Assembly: GCA_937873035.1 (NCBI GenBank)
Contig: CALMVA010000073.1
Span: 1 to 64,000 of the forward strand
Length of the DNA stretch: 64,000 nucleotides
Source: an uncultured Sphingomonadaceae bacterium
GTDB lineage: Bacteria > Pseudomonadota > Alphaproteobacteria > Sphingomonadales > Sphingomonadaceae
Direction of reading: 5' to 3'
Positions 54,370 to 62,638 of this stretch are shown piece after piece. Numbering within the stretch: the stretch's first letter is position 1; every line of letters starts with the position of its first letter. The notes under the pieces are model-generated. The model was not told the origin of the DNA. It saw nothing but the letters and a program-made list of their open reading frames with translations, and did no database searches. Both the position numbers and the translations under genes were made by a program.

Positions 54370-54388
54370 TTTTGTGCAGTGCAGCAAA
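54370..54388. promoter_or_regulatory. Candidate TGCA-rich dyad upstream of the phasin gene
   Basis: TTTTGTGCAGTGCAGCAAA (54370-54388) is an imperfect dyad of 19 bases, about 65 upstream of the phasin start; GTGCAC is repeated at 54335-54340. TGCA-containing dyads are the recognition sequence of PhaR-type repressors of phasin genes, so this is a weak candidate operator. Confidence 0.35.
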
Positions 54389-54408
54389 TGAGCGGAATCC
54401 GCCCCGAA

Positions 54409-54927
54409 TCAGCGCATTTTGCGGCGATAAAGGAACTCGTCATCGCGGTGGCTGCCGACCATGAAATAGGTGTCGGCAATCCATTCAAACCCGTAGCGAT
54501 GGTAGAAACGCTGGGCGCGCGTATTTTCGGCCCAGACCGAAAGGATCATCTCGTCGGCATCGTGCGCTTCGGCCTCGGCGATCGACCAGTCCATCAACTG
54601 CTGCGCCACGCCAACGCCCTGATGCGTCGCCATGAGGTAAAGCTGCTTCAGCTCGACCACGCGGCGGCCTTCGGGATCATAATCGAGCGACACATCCAGC
54701 CCAAGTTTGCAATAACCGACCAGCTTGCCGTTCTCTTGCGCCACGCGGAAAATATAGCGCGGGCTGGCGATCTGCGCCGCCACAACGTCGGGCGCATAGG
54801 TATCTGCAAGGAACGCGTTGAGATCTTCGGGCGTATAAAGGTGCCCGAAGGTCTCGACGAACGAGTCGCGTCCCAATGTGGCGAGCGCCGCGGCCTCTTC
54901 GACACGCGGCGCACGATATTGGATCAT
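54409..54927 (-). CDS. GNAT-family acetyltransferase
   Basis: The protein has 172 residues. The acetyl-CoA-binding loop is LYLMATHQGVGVAQQLMDWSIAEA (Q/R-x-x-G-x-G/A pattern) and strand 5 is EMILSVWAENTRAQRFYHRYGF. The substrate is unknown. The start overlaps the acyl-CoA dehydrogenase stop (ATGA), so it belongs to the same operon at its 3' end. Confidence 0.88.
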   Translation of the reverse strand: MIQYRAPRVEEAAALATLGRDSFVETFGHLYTPEDLNAFLADTYAPDVVAAQIASPRYIFRVAQENGKLVGYCKLGLDVSLDYDPEGRRVVELKQLYLMATHQGVGVAQQLMDWSIAEAEAHDADEMILSVWAENTRAQRFYHRYGFEWIADTYFMVGSHRDDEFLYRRKMR

Positions 54928-56060
54928 GCAGCCCCCGGAAGGGTGAGCTGCTCATAGCGATCGAGGTGCCAGTCGGCTGATCCGAACTGGCTTTCGATCA
55001 TCGTCGCCCGCTTGAAATAATGGCCGATGGCCAGTTCCTGCGTGATGCCGATGCCGCCATGCGTCTGGATGGCGTTCTGGCCGACAAACTTGGCAGAGCG
55101 CGAGACCTTGGCCTTGGCAAGGCTCACCATCGCCTTGCGCTCGGCAGCCGGCAGATCGAGCTTGAGCGTCGCCATCAGCGTCATCGACATGATCTGTTCC
55201 ACCTCAAGGAACATATCGGCCATGCGATGCTGGAGCACCTGGAAGCGGCCGATGGGCTGGCCGAACTGCTGGCGCTGCTTGGAATAGTCCAACGTGCCTT
55301 CGTGCAACTTGCGCGTCACGCCACAAGCTTCACCGCACACCGCGACCGCCGCTTCATCGACGACCTTTTCAACCAGATCGATGCCGCCGGGCAGCAAGGC
55401 TTCAGCGGGAAGTGCTACGTTTTCGAAATAGATTTCCGAAGCGCGCGATCCATCAACGGTCGGGTAATCGCGGCGCGTGATGCCCGCCGACTTTGCATCG
55501 ACGAGGAACAGCTCAACGCCGTCGCGGTCACGCTGGTTGCCGCCGGTCCGCGCGGTGACAAGCAGGTGCGTGGCCCAGGGCGCTGCATAGACAACGCCTT
55601 TATGGCCATTGAGCACATAGCCCGCGCCATCCTTCTTCGCTGTGGTGCGCAGATTGGCAAGATCATAGCGACCCTGCGGCTCGGCATAGGCAAAGGCGAT
55701 GATCGCATTGCCTGCGATGATCTCCGGGATCACAGCATCAGCCAGCGCGCCGCCAGCCGCCTTCAAGGCACCGCCGCCGATGACGACGGTCTGGAGATAG
55801 GGTTCAATCGCAATGACCTTGCCCAGCTCTTCCATCATAATCATGTTTTCAAGCGCGCCGCCACCAAGGCCACCCTGCGCTTCCGAAAACGGTGCCGAAA
55901 GGATGCCCAGATCATTCGCCAGTGCGCGCCAGATGCCCGGATCACGGCCCTCTGCGCTGTCGATCATCTTCTTGCGGGTTTCAAAATCATAAGTGTCCGC
56001 AAGGAAACGCGCGAGCGTATCACGAAGCATATCCTGCGTTTCGGTATAGGTGAAATCCAT
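54924..56060 (-). CDS. Acyl-CoA dehydrogenase family protein (second of a pair)
   Basis: The protein has 378 residues with the ACAD fold: an N-terminal alpha domain, a middle beta domain with FAYAEPQGRYDLANLRTTAKK, and a C-terminal helix bundle ending KFVGQNAIQTHGGIGITQELAIGHYFKRATMIESQFGSADWHL. The MIESQFGS region lacks the IYEGT Glu of MCAD; a Glu at the helix-G position (VVDEAA) is a possible alternative base. Together with the next gene upstream it has the look of a paired two-subunit dehydrogenase. FAD-dependent desaturation of an acyl-CoA, substrate unknown. Confidence 0.88.
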   Translation of the reverse strand: MDFTYTETQDMLRDTLARFLADTYDFETRKKMIDSAEGRDPGIWRALANDLGILSAPFSEAQGGLGGGALENMIMMEELGKVIAIEPYLQTVVIGGGALKAAGGALADAVIPEIIAGNAIIAFAYAEPQGRYDLANLRTTAKKDGAGYVLNGHKGVVYAAPWATHLLVTARTGGNQRDRDGVELFLVDAKSAGITRRDYPTVDGSRASEIYFENVALPAEALLPGGIDLVEKVVDEAAVAVCGEACGVTRKLHEGTLDYSKQRQQFGQPIGRFQVLQHRMADMFLEVEQIMSMTLMATLKLDLPAAERKAMVSLAKAKVSRSAKFVGQNAIQTHGGIGITQELAIGHYFKRATMIESQFGSADWHLDRYEQLTLPGAA

Positions 56061-56084
56061 CTTCTTATTCTCTCCAGATACGCG

Positions 56085-56108
56085 CCCCCGCCCGCAGGCG
56101 GGAGGGGG
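56085..56108. repeat. GC hairpin between the two acyl-CoA dehydrogenase genes
   Basis: CCCCC-CCCGC against GCGGG-GGGGG (5+5 bp with a single mismatch, 2-base loop) occupies the 56-base gap between the genes. It is not followed by a T-run, so probably a transcript-stabilising or attenuation hairpin rather than a terminator. Confidence 0.5.
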
Positions 56109-56116
56109 AAGGTCGA

Positions 56117-57310
56117 TTAAAGTCCGAGCACCATCTTTGCGATGATGTTGCGCTGGATTTCGTTCGAGCCGCCGTAGATCGTCGTCTTGCGGGTGTTGAA
56201 GTAGATTGGTGCCGCGCGGTTTGCATATTCCGGCCCAATCGGATGCTCGTTATCGCCCTCGCCAAAGCCGCGGAAATAGGGCGCGCCATAATGGCCCGCC
56301 GCTTCCAGCGTCAGCTCGGTGATGCGCTGCTGGATTTCCGATCCCTTGATCTTGAGGAGGCTCGATTCAGGCCCAGGCCCCTTGCCAGCAGCCTCACCCG
56401 CCAGCGTGCGCAGCTCGGTATATTCGAGTGCGGTCAGGTCCATTTCCAGCTCGGCCACCTTGCGGCGGAAGAAAGGATTGGCGAGCAGCGGACGATCACC
56501 ATCAAGCTCAGACATCGCGATCGACTTGATGCGCTCCACACCGCGCTTCGAGGCGGCGACGCCGGCAATGCCCGTGCGTTCGTGCGCGAGGAGGAACTTG
56601 GCGCAGGTCCAGCCCTTGTTTTCTTCATAAACCCGGTTTTCGACCGGAACGCGAACATCCTCAAGCCACACTTCGTTGACTTCATGCTCGCCGCCCAGCG
56701 TGATGATCGGGCGAACTTCGATGCCCGGCGTCTTCATGTCGACAAGCAGGAAGCTGATGCCCTGCTGCTGCTTGGCATCGGGATCGGTGCGGACAAGGAA
56801 GAAACCCCAGTCTGCGTGCTGCGCCATCGTCGTCCACGTCTTTTGGCCGTTGACGACATAATGATCGCCATCGCGCACCGCCTTGGTGCGCAGCGAGGCA
56901 AGGTCGGAGCCCGAACCGGGTTCCGAATAGCCCTGACACCACCAGTCCTCGCCCGAAAGGATGCGCGGCAGGAACCTGGCCTTCTGCTCCGGCGTGCCGA
57001 AGGTGTAGATGACCGGACCGACCATGGTGAGACCAAAAGGCATCAGGCGGATGCAGTCTGCCCGTGCGGTTTCTTCCGACCAGATGTAACGCTGCGTCGC
57101 GGTCCAGCCGGTGCCGCCATATTCGACCGGCCATGCAGGCGCGACCCAGCCCTTCTTGGCCAGCACCTTGTGCCAGCTCAGGAAATCTTCCTTGGTCAGA
57201 TCGCCGCCCTCGTCCTGCTTGCCGCGCAGCTCCTTGGGGTAGTTTTCGGCGATGAAGGTGCGCACTTCCTCACGGAAGGCGATTTCTTCGGGGCTGAATT
57301 CAAGATTCAT
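56117..57310 (-). CDS. Acyl-CoA dehydrogenase family protein (first of a pair)
   Basis: The protein has 397 residues, first gene of an operon that runs through the second dehydrogenase and a GNAT gene. It has the ACAD fold with WCQGYSEPGSGSDLASLRT as the FAD-contacting middle motif. The C-terminal IYGGSNEIQRNIIAK carries Gly where MCAD has its catalytic Glu, and HERTG near residue 240 has a Glu at the isovaleryl-CoA-dehydrogenase position. The adjacent pair resembles two-subunit dehydrogenases of branched, aromatic or sterol acyl-CoA catabolism. Operator candidate at 57355-57370. Confidence 0.9.
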   Translation of the reverse strand: MNLEFSPEEIAFREEVRTFIAENYPKELRGKQDEGGDLTKEDFLSWHKVLAKKGWVAPAWPVEYGGTGWTATQRYIWSEETARADCIRLMPFGLTMVGPVIYTFGTPEQKARFLPRILSGEDWWCQGYSEPGSGSDLASLRTKAVRDGDHYVVNGQKTWTTMAQHADWGFFLVRTDPDAKQQQGISFLLVDMKTPGIEVRPIITLGGEHEVNEVWLEDVRVPVENRVYEENKGWTCAKFLLAHERTGIAGVAASKRGVERIKSIAMSELDGDRPLLANPFFRRKVAELEMDLTALEYTELRTLAGEAAGKGPGPESSLLKIKGSEIQQRITELTLEAAGHYGAPYFRGFGEGDNEHPIGPEYANRAAPIYFNTRKTTIYGGSNEIQRNIIAKMVLGL

Positions 57311-57354
57311 AAGTCAGACTCCAGGCTATCCTCTTGACGAAGGGATAGGAACAG

Positions 57355-57370
57355 TTGACGTTAACGTCAA
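57355..57370. promoter_or_regulatory. Perfect 16-bp palindrome between the acyl-CoA dehydrogenase operon and the MFS gene
   Basis: TTGACGTTAACGTCAA is fully self-complementary. It contains a TTGACG that could serve as the -35 element of the minus-strand promoter, with a TATCCC 17 bases further on as a weak -10. It is 44 bases upstream of the dehydrogenase start and 57 upstream of the MFS start. Position and sequence resemble sites of MerR-family regulators of acyl-CoA catabolism such as LiuR. Confidence 0.72.
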
Positions 57371-57427
57371 TCGGGTGCGGTCGCCATTTTTGCGCAGAAG
57401 CAGACATCCGGCAGACGAGGTGTGGAC

Positions 57428-58624
57428 ATGGGCGAATGGCGCAGCGGATGGCGCGTGGTGTTGGGAGCCGCGCTGGCGGCGGCAACGGGCGTCAATCTGC
57501 TCTATTATGTCTTCAGCATCTTCATTCCGCCCTTGCAGAAGGAAACCGGCTGGACGCTGGGCCAATTCTCGCAATTGCAGGCGCTGGTCGGGCTGGGATC
57601 GCTCGCCGCCCCCGCTGTCGGCTGGGCCATGGACCGCTGGGGCTTTCGCCGCGTCTATGCCACCGGCATGGCGCTCTTGACGCTGCTCTTTCTCTTTATC
57701 GGCACGATGCCCTTCGTGCCCGCGCTGTTCGGCCTTTTGACCTTCATCACCGGGCTGATCGGCGTGCTGACGACATCCATCAGCTATACCCGCGCCGTTG
57801 CGGGCTGGTTTGTCCGCAATCGCGGGCTGGCGCTGGCGCTTGCCGCCACGGGCATCTCGCTCTCCGCCGTCATCATGCCGCCCTTGTTTGAGGCGGTGAT
57901 CGGCAATCAGGGGTGGCGCGCGGGCTATTTTCTGCTCGCGGCGCTGAGTGGATTGATCGGCCTGCCCGCGATTCTCCTCCTGCTGCGCGAAGAGCCTGCC
58001 CGCATGGCGCGCGCCGCAGCGCAAACAGCCGAAGGCGAGCCCGACCATGCATTTTTCCGCACATCTGCCTTCTGGCTCATCATCGGCAGCTTCATGTGCT
58101 TTAACCTGCCGGGGTCCGGCATTTTGAGCCAGATGGTGCCGATGATGATGGAAGAAGGCGTGTCGGCAAAGCTTGCGGCGCTTGGCATCTCTGCCTTTGC
58201 CGTCGGGCAGGTGCTGGGCCGCCTCGGCTGCGGCGCGCTGCTTGACCGCGCCAATCCTTCACGCGTCGCCTTCATCTTCACGCTTGTGCCCGCCTTTGGC
58301 TGCCTTGCGCTCTGGGGGACGAACGACACACCCTGGATCACGCTGCTCGCGGTTGGCGTGGTCGGCATCCAGCAGGGCGCCGAAACCGACCTTCTGGGTT
58401 ATTATATCGCCCGCAAATTTGGTCTGGATCGTTACGGCATGATCTTCGGCTGGGTGCAGGCGGCTGGCTGGACCTCCACCATTTCAGGAATTCTGCTCTT
58501 TGGCCGGGTTCATGATCTGACCGGCAGCTATGCGCATTTCCAGTTGATGGGCGTCTTTGCCTATGCGGCCGGCGCCGTGATGATCGGCCTTGTCCGGCTG
58601 CCAAGGCTGACCGCCCATCATTAA
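57428..58624 (+). CDS. MFS transporter (monocarboxylate-porter-like)
   Basis: The protein has 398 residues from the ATG at 57428 (GAGG upstream; a GTG at 57422 is too close to it). Twelve hydrophobic segments in two halves, with the inter-repeat loop around residue 195-215. The D-RWG-R motif after helix 2 (AMDRWGFRRVYA) and the general composition fit the oxalate/formate or monocarboxylate porter family. Divergent from the acyl-CoA dehydrogenase operon across a palindrome, it may import the organic acid that operon degrades. The stop overlaps the glnD stop. Confidence 0.86.
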   Translation: MGEWRSGWRVVLGAALAAATGVNLLYYVFSIFIPPLQKETGWTLGQFSQLQALVGLGSLAAPAVGWAMDRWGFRRVYATGMALLTLLFLFIGTMPFVPALFGLLTFITGLIGVLTTSISYTRAVAGWFVRNRGLALALAATGISLSAVIMPPLFEAVIGNQGWRAGYFLLAALSGLIGLPAILLLLREEPARMARAAAQTAEGEPDHAFFRTSAFWLIIGSFMCFNLPGSGILSQMVPMMMEEGVSAKLAALGISAFAVGQVLGRLGCGALLDRANPSRVAFIFTLVPAFGCLALWGTNDTPWITLLAVGVVGIQQGAETDLLGYYIARKFGLDRYGMIFGWVQAAGWTSTISGILLFGRVHDLTGSYAHFQLMGVFAYAAGAVMIGLVRLPRLTAHH

Positions 58625-61383
58625 GCTGCTTTTGACGCAGCCTCCGGCCTGTCCGCCGCCGCCAGCATCCGCTCTTCAAGATCGCGGATGCGCGTCGGGT
58701 TTGAAATCTTGTCGCCGGTCAGATCGGTCACATAAAATGTATCGACCGCGCGTTCGCCATAAGTGGCGATGTGTGCGGAATGGATCGTCACCTTCGCCTC
58801 GAACAGCGCATAGGCAAGGTCATAGAGCAGCGCCGGACGGTCGCGCGCATTGACTTCGATGACCGTGTAGCGGTTCGACGCGCGGTTATCGATTAGCGCA
58901 TTGGGGGCGATGTCAAAGGCTTCGGCGCGGGCACGCGGCAAGGGGCGCGCCGCCAGCCGCTCGACAAGCTGCGCGCGATTGGCGAGCGCGTCCTCGATCG
59001 CCTTTTCGATCCGCTGGAGCTGGTGTTCATCGTCAAAGGGGCGGCCCAGCGGGTCTTGCACAAGAAAATTGTCAAGCGCCATGCCGTCACGCGTCGTGTG
59101 GATGCGCGCGTCGATGATGCTCCCGCCCGCCAGATGGATGCCGCCCGCAATGCGGTAGAACAGCCCCGGATGGTCTGCCGCATAGACCGTGACGAGCGTC
59201 GCCCCGCGCGAGGGATAGACCGTCGCTGCAATCGACAGATGCGCATCGCCCGCCGCCGAAACATGGCGGGCATTGCTTTCCAGCACGTCATCGGGCTCGG
59301 CCACCCAATAAGGCTCGGCCAGCCGCTTGGTGTAGGCCGCAAATTTGGCAGGTGCCCAGGCGAGTGCTTCTTGCAGCAATTCCTGCTTCAGCCGCACGCG
59401 ATCTGCGCGACCGCGCTGCTTGTGGCCCAGCCGCAGCACCTCTTCCGCCGATTCGAACAATTCGGAGAGCAATTGCCGCTTCCAGCTGTTCCACACGCCC
59501 GGCCCCACTGCGCGAATATCAACAACCGTCAGCACCAGCAGCAGGCGCAGACGCTCCGGCGACTGCACTATGCCTGCAAAGTCGAGCACGGTCTTGAAGT
59601 CAGAAAGGTCGCGCTTGAAGGCGGTTGCCGACATCAGCAGATGCTGGCGCACCAGCCACGCCACGGTTTCGCTTTCAGCGGGCGTAAGCCCCAGCCGCGG
59701 GCAGAGCTTCAATGAAACCTCCGCGCCCAGCACGCTGTGATCGCCACCGCGCCCCTTGGCGATGTCATGGAGCAGCACCGCGACATACAGCACCCGCCGC
59801 GAGACGACCTGCCGCAGAATTGCTGTCGCCAGTGGATGATCGTCCCCCAGCACGCCCTTTTCGATGCGCGACAACAGCCCGATGGCGCGGATCGAATGTT
59901 CATCCACCGTATAATGGTGATACATATCGAACTGCATCTGCGCGACGACGCGTCCAAAATCGGGCACAAAACGGCCAAAAACCGTCGCTTCATTCATCCA
60001 GCGCAAGACCGTGTCGGGCTCTTTGCGTGACGTCAGAACGTCAAGAAAGAGCGCATTGGCGCGCGGATTGTTGCGCACCTTGGCGTCAATGAGCCGCGCG
60101 TCGCGCGCCGCCGCCCGCATCGCCTGCGGGTGGATTTCCAGCCCCTGCGCATCGGCGAGCGCGAAGATTTCGATAAGCCGCACCGGGTCTTGCGCGAAGA
60201 AATCGTCGGCGGGCAGCGCCAGCCGCCCCCGGTCGAGCACAAAGCCGTTGAGCTTTTTGGGAGAGCGGCGAAAGCCTGCAAGGCTTGGCAATGTGAAGCG
60301 ACGGCCCTTGGCGGCGTGCGCGTCATCCAGATGCGCGAGGAACAGCGCGGTCAGATCACCCACCGTCTTTGCGTTGAGGAAATAATGCTGCATGAAGCGT
60401 TCGACCGCCGAGCGCCCCGGCCGGTCATTATAGCGCATCCGCTCTGCAATCTCGCGCTGCACGTCAAAGGTCAGCCGCTCTTCGGGGCGCTTGGCAATGA
60501 GGTGCAGGTGGCAGCGCACCGCCCAGAGGAAATTTTCGGCCTTTTGAAACTGGCGCAGCTCGTCCGCACTGAGCAGCCCCTTGTCGACCAGTTCGGGCAC
60601 GGTCGTCACGCGGTAGAGATATTTGCCGATCCAGAAGAGCGTATGGAGATCACGCAGGCCGCCTTTGCCTTCCTTGAGGTTCGGCTCGACGACATAGCGG
60701 CTGTCGCCCATGCGCTTGTGCCGCTCATCACGCTCGGCGAGCTTGTCGGTAATGAAGCTGCGCGCCGTGCCCGCCACAATTTCGGCGGCAAAGCGCGCGG
60801 CGGCTTCATCATAAAGCGCCTGATCGCCCCACACATAGCGCGCTTCGAGCAGCGCCGTGCGGATCGTCAGATCCTCCTTCGCCATGCGGATCATCTCGTC
60901 GAGCGAACGGCTCGAATGGCCCACCTTCAGGCCCAGATCCCACAGCGTATAGAGCATTGATTCAATGACCTGCTCGGACCAGCCGGTCTGCTTATAGGGC
61001 GTGAGGAACGCAATATCGATGTCGGACTGGGGCGCCATTTCACCGCGCCCATAGCCACCCACTGCAATCAACGAGATGCGCTCGGAGGCCGTCGGGTTGT
61101 TGAGCGGATAGAGCCGCTGGAGCGTGAAATCGAAAATAAGCCGCAAAATCTGGTCGGTCAGAAAGGCGTAGCTCGCCGCCATTTCACGCCCCTGATTGGG
61201 CCTGGCCGCCAGACGCCGGGCAATCTCTACCCGCCCCGCCTCAAGCGCGGGCTTCAAGATGGCGACCGAAGCGTTGCGCAGCTTGGCGGCATCATTGCCT
61301 TCAAGCGCCATGAGCGCATCAGACAGGGCGCGGCGCTCGATAATGGCCCGCCGCTGGGAAACAAGGTCGAACAATTGCGTCAT
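58621..61383 (-). CDS. glnD: Bifunctional PII uridylyltransferase/uridylyl-removing enzyme
   Basis: The protein has 920 residues. It contains a nucleotidyltransferase domain (GGYGRGEMAPQSDIDIAFL), a PII-uridylyltransferase helical region, an HD phosphohydrolase domain for deuridylylation (LLHDIAKGRGGDHS), and two C-terminal ACT domains that sense glutamine (VTVYAADHPGLFYRIAGGI and IEVNARDRPALLYDLAYALFE). It reports nitrogen status by modifying PII proteins. Full length; start ATG 61383. Confidence 0.96.
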   Translation of the reverse strand: MTQLFDLVSQRRAIIERRALSDALMALEGNDAAKLRNASVAILKPALEAGRVEIARRLAARPNQGREMAASYAFLTDQILRLIFDFTLQRLYPLNNPTASERISLIAVGGYGRGEMAPQSDIDIAFLTPYKQTGWSEQVIESMLYTLWDLGLKVGHSSRSLDEMIRMAKEDLTIRTALLEARYVWGDQALYDEAAARFAAEIVAGTARSFITDKLAERDERHKRMGDSRYVVEPNLKEGKGGLRDLHTLFWIGKYLYRVTTVPELVDKGLLSADELRQFQKAENFLWAVRCHLHLIAKRPEERLTFDVQREIAERMRYNDRPGRSAVERFMQHYFLNAKTVGDLTALFLAHLDDAHAAKGRRFTLPSLAGFRRSPKKLNGFVLDRGRLALPADDFFAQDPVRLIEIFALADAQGLEIHPQAMRAAARDARLIDAKVRNNPRANALFLDVLTSRKEPDTVLRWMNEATVFGRFVPDFGRVVAQMQFDMYHHYTVDEHSIRAIGLLSRIEKGVLGDDHPLATAILRQVVSRRVLYVAVLLHDIAKGRGGDHSVLGAEVSLKLCPRLGLTPAESETVAWLVRQHLLMSATAFKRDLSDFKTVLDFAGIVQSPERLRLLLVLTVVDIRAVGPGVWNSWKRQLLSELFESAEEVLRLGHKQRGRADRVRLKQELLQEALAWAPAKFAAYTKRLAEPYWVAEPDDVLESNARHVSAAGDAHLSIAATVYPSRGATLVTVYAADHPGLFYRIAGGIHLAGGSIIDARIHTTRDGMALDNFLVQDPLGRPFDDEHQLQRIEKAIEDALANRAQLVERLAARPLPRARAEAFDIAPNALIDNRASNRYTVIEVNARDRPALLYDLAYALFEAKVTIHSAHIATYGERAVDTFYVTDLTGDKISNPTRIRDLEERMLAAADRPEAASKAA

Positions 61384-61471
61384 TTCACCCGATATGCGCG
61401 CTCGCTTTCCAAGTCACAAGGCGGATTGGCGACCTTCACCATCATCGCTATGCGAAGGGGCGGGGGTATTG

Positions 61472-62638
61472 ATGGACCAGGCTCAACTCGAAGCAACCGC
61501 CCGCAAGGGAATCGATGCGCTCAACCGGGGCGATGCCGGGGCGGCGCACGCCGCCTTTCAGGCGATCATCGATATTGGCCGCGCCACGCCCCAGCTTTGG
61601 GCGCTGATGGCGCAGGCCTGCGAGCGGCTGGGAGACATGGTCACGCTGACGCAGGCGCTCGACCAGATGCTCGCCGCCGACCCGCGCGACATTTTGGCGC
61701 TCGCCATGAAAGGAGACCTCTTCCTGAAGGCGGGCGATGATCGCGCTGCCATGGGCTGGTATAATATGGCGCTGCGCACAGCCGGGCAGCTTCAGACGCA
61801 AGGCCAGGCGCTGCCGCCACCGCTGATCGATCGTTTGCGCCGCGCCGAAGCCGCAACAGCGGCGGCGGCAGAACGCTTCGAGACACATCTTCTGAACACC
61901 ATCGATGCAGATACCGGCGCGCTCAACCCGCGCTTTGCCGAATCGCTCGCCATTCTTGCCGGGCGGCGGGAGGTGCAACTCCAGCAGCCGACGAGCTTTT
62001 ATTATCCCGGCCTGCCGCAGATCGCCTTTTATGACACGGCGGATTTTGACTGGGTGGCCGGCCTTGAAGCCGCTTACCCCGCGATCCGCGCCGAAGTGGA
62101 AGCGGTGATGGCCGACCCTTCGGGTATGGCGCCCTATGTTCAGGCAGACCCGACCCGGCCCAACCGGGGCCATGCGCTGCTCGATGATGCCCGCTGGAGC
62201 GCCTTTCACCTGTTTGAAGCTGGCCAGCCCGTGGCCGCCAATGCCGCGCGCTGCCCGGCGACGATGGCAGCACTTGAGGCCGCCCCCTTGCCGCGCATTG
62301 CCGGGCGTTCTCCCATGGCGCTGTTCTCGATTTTGCGACCCCATACGCACATTCCGCCGCACTGGGGGATGCTCAACACACGGCTCATCTGCCATTTGCC
62401 GCTGATCGTGCCCGACAAGTGCCGCCTGCGCGTCGGCAATCATGAGCGCCGCGTGGAGCCCGGCAAGGTTCTGCTGTTTGATGACAGCGTTGAGCATGAA
62501 GCGTGGAATGACAGCGACGCGGTGCGCGTCATCCTGCTGTTCGAAGTCTGGCGCCCGGAACTTGCCGCCGATGAACGCGCGGCGCTCACTCGCCTCTATG
62601 AGGCCGTCAGCCTTTATTCTCCATCAGAAGGCGCTTGA
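61472..62638 (+). CDS. TPR protein with aspartyl/asparaginyl beta-hydroxylase domain
   Basis: The protein has 388 residues from the ATG at 61472 (AAGGGG upstream); a long open frame to 61196 overlaps glnD and is not used. The N-terminal 100 residues form TPR-like helices. The C-terminal domain has HTHIPPHWG, RLICHLPL, VEPGKVLLFDDSVEHEAWN and RVILLFEVWRPEL, the Fe(II)/2-oxoglutarate dioxygenase signature of the aspartyl beta-hydroxylase family (metal His in HWG and VEHE, 2-oxoglutarate-binding Arg near RVIL). Bacterial relatives modify lipids, peptides or natural products; the target here is unknown. The 3' end overlaps mutS by 32 bases. Confidence 0.85.
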   Translation: MDQAQLEATARKGIDALNRGDAGAAHAAFQAIIDIGRATPQLWALMAQACERLGDMVTLTQALDQMLAADPRDILALAMKGDLFLKAGDDRAAMGWYNMALRTAGQLQTQGQALPPPLIDRLRRAEAATAAAAERFETHLLNTIDADTGALNPRFAESLAILAGRREVQLQQPTSFYYPGLPQIAFYDTADFDWVAGLEAAYPAIRAEVEAVMADPSGMAPYVQADPTRPNRGHALLDDARWSAFHLFEAGQPVAANAARCPATMAALEAAPLPRIAGRSPMALFSILRPHTHIPPHWGMLNTRLICHLPLIVPDKCRLRVGNHERRVEPGKVLLFDDSVEHEAWNDSDAVRVILLFEVWRPELAADERAALTRLYEAVSLYSPSEGA

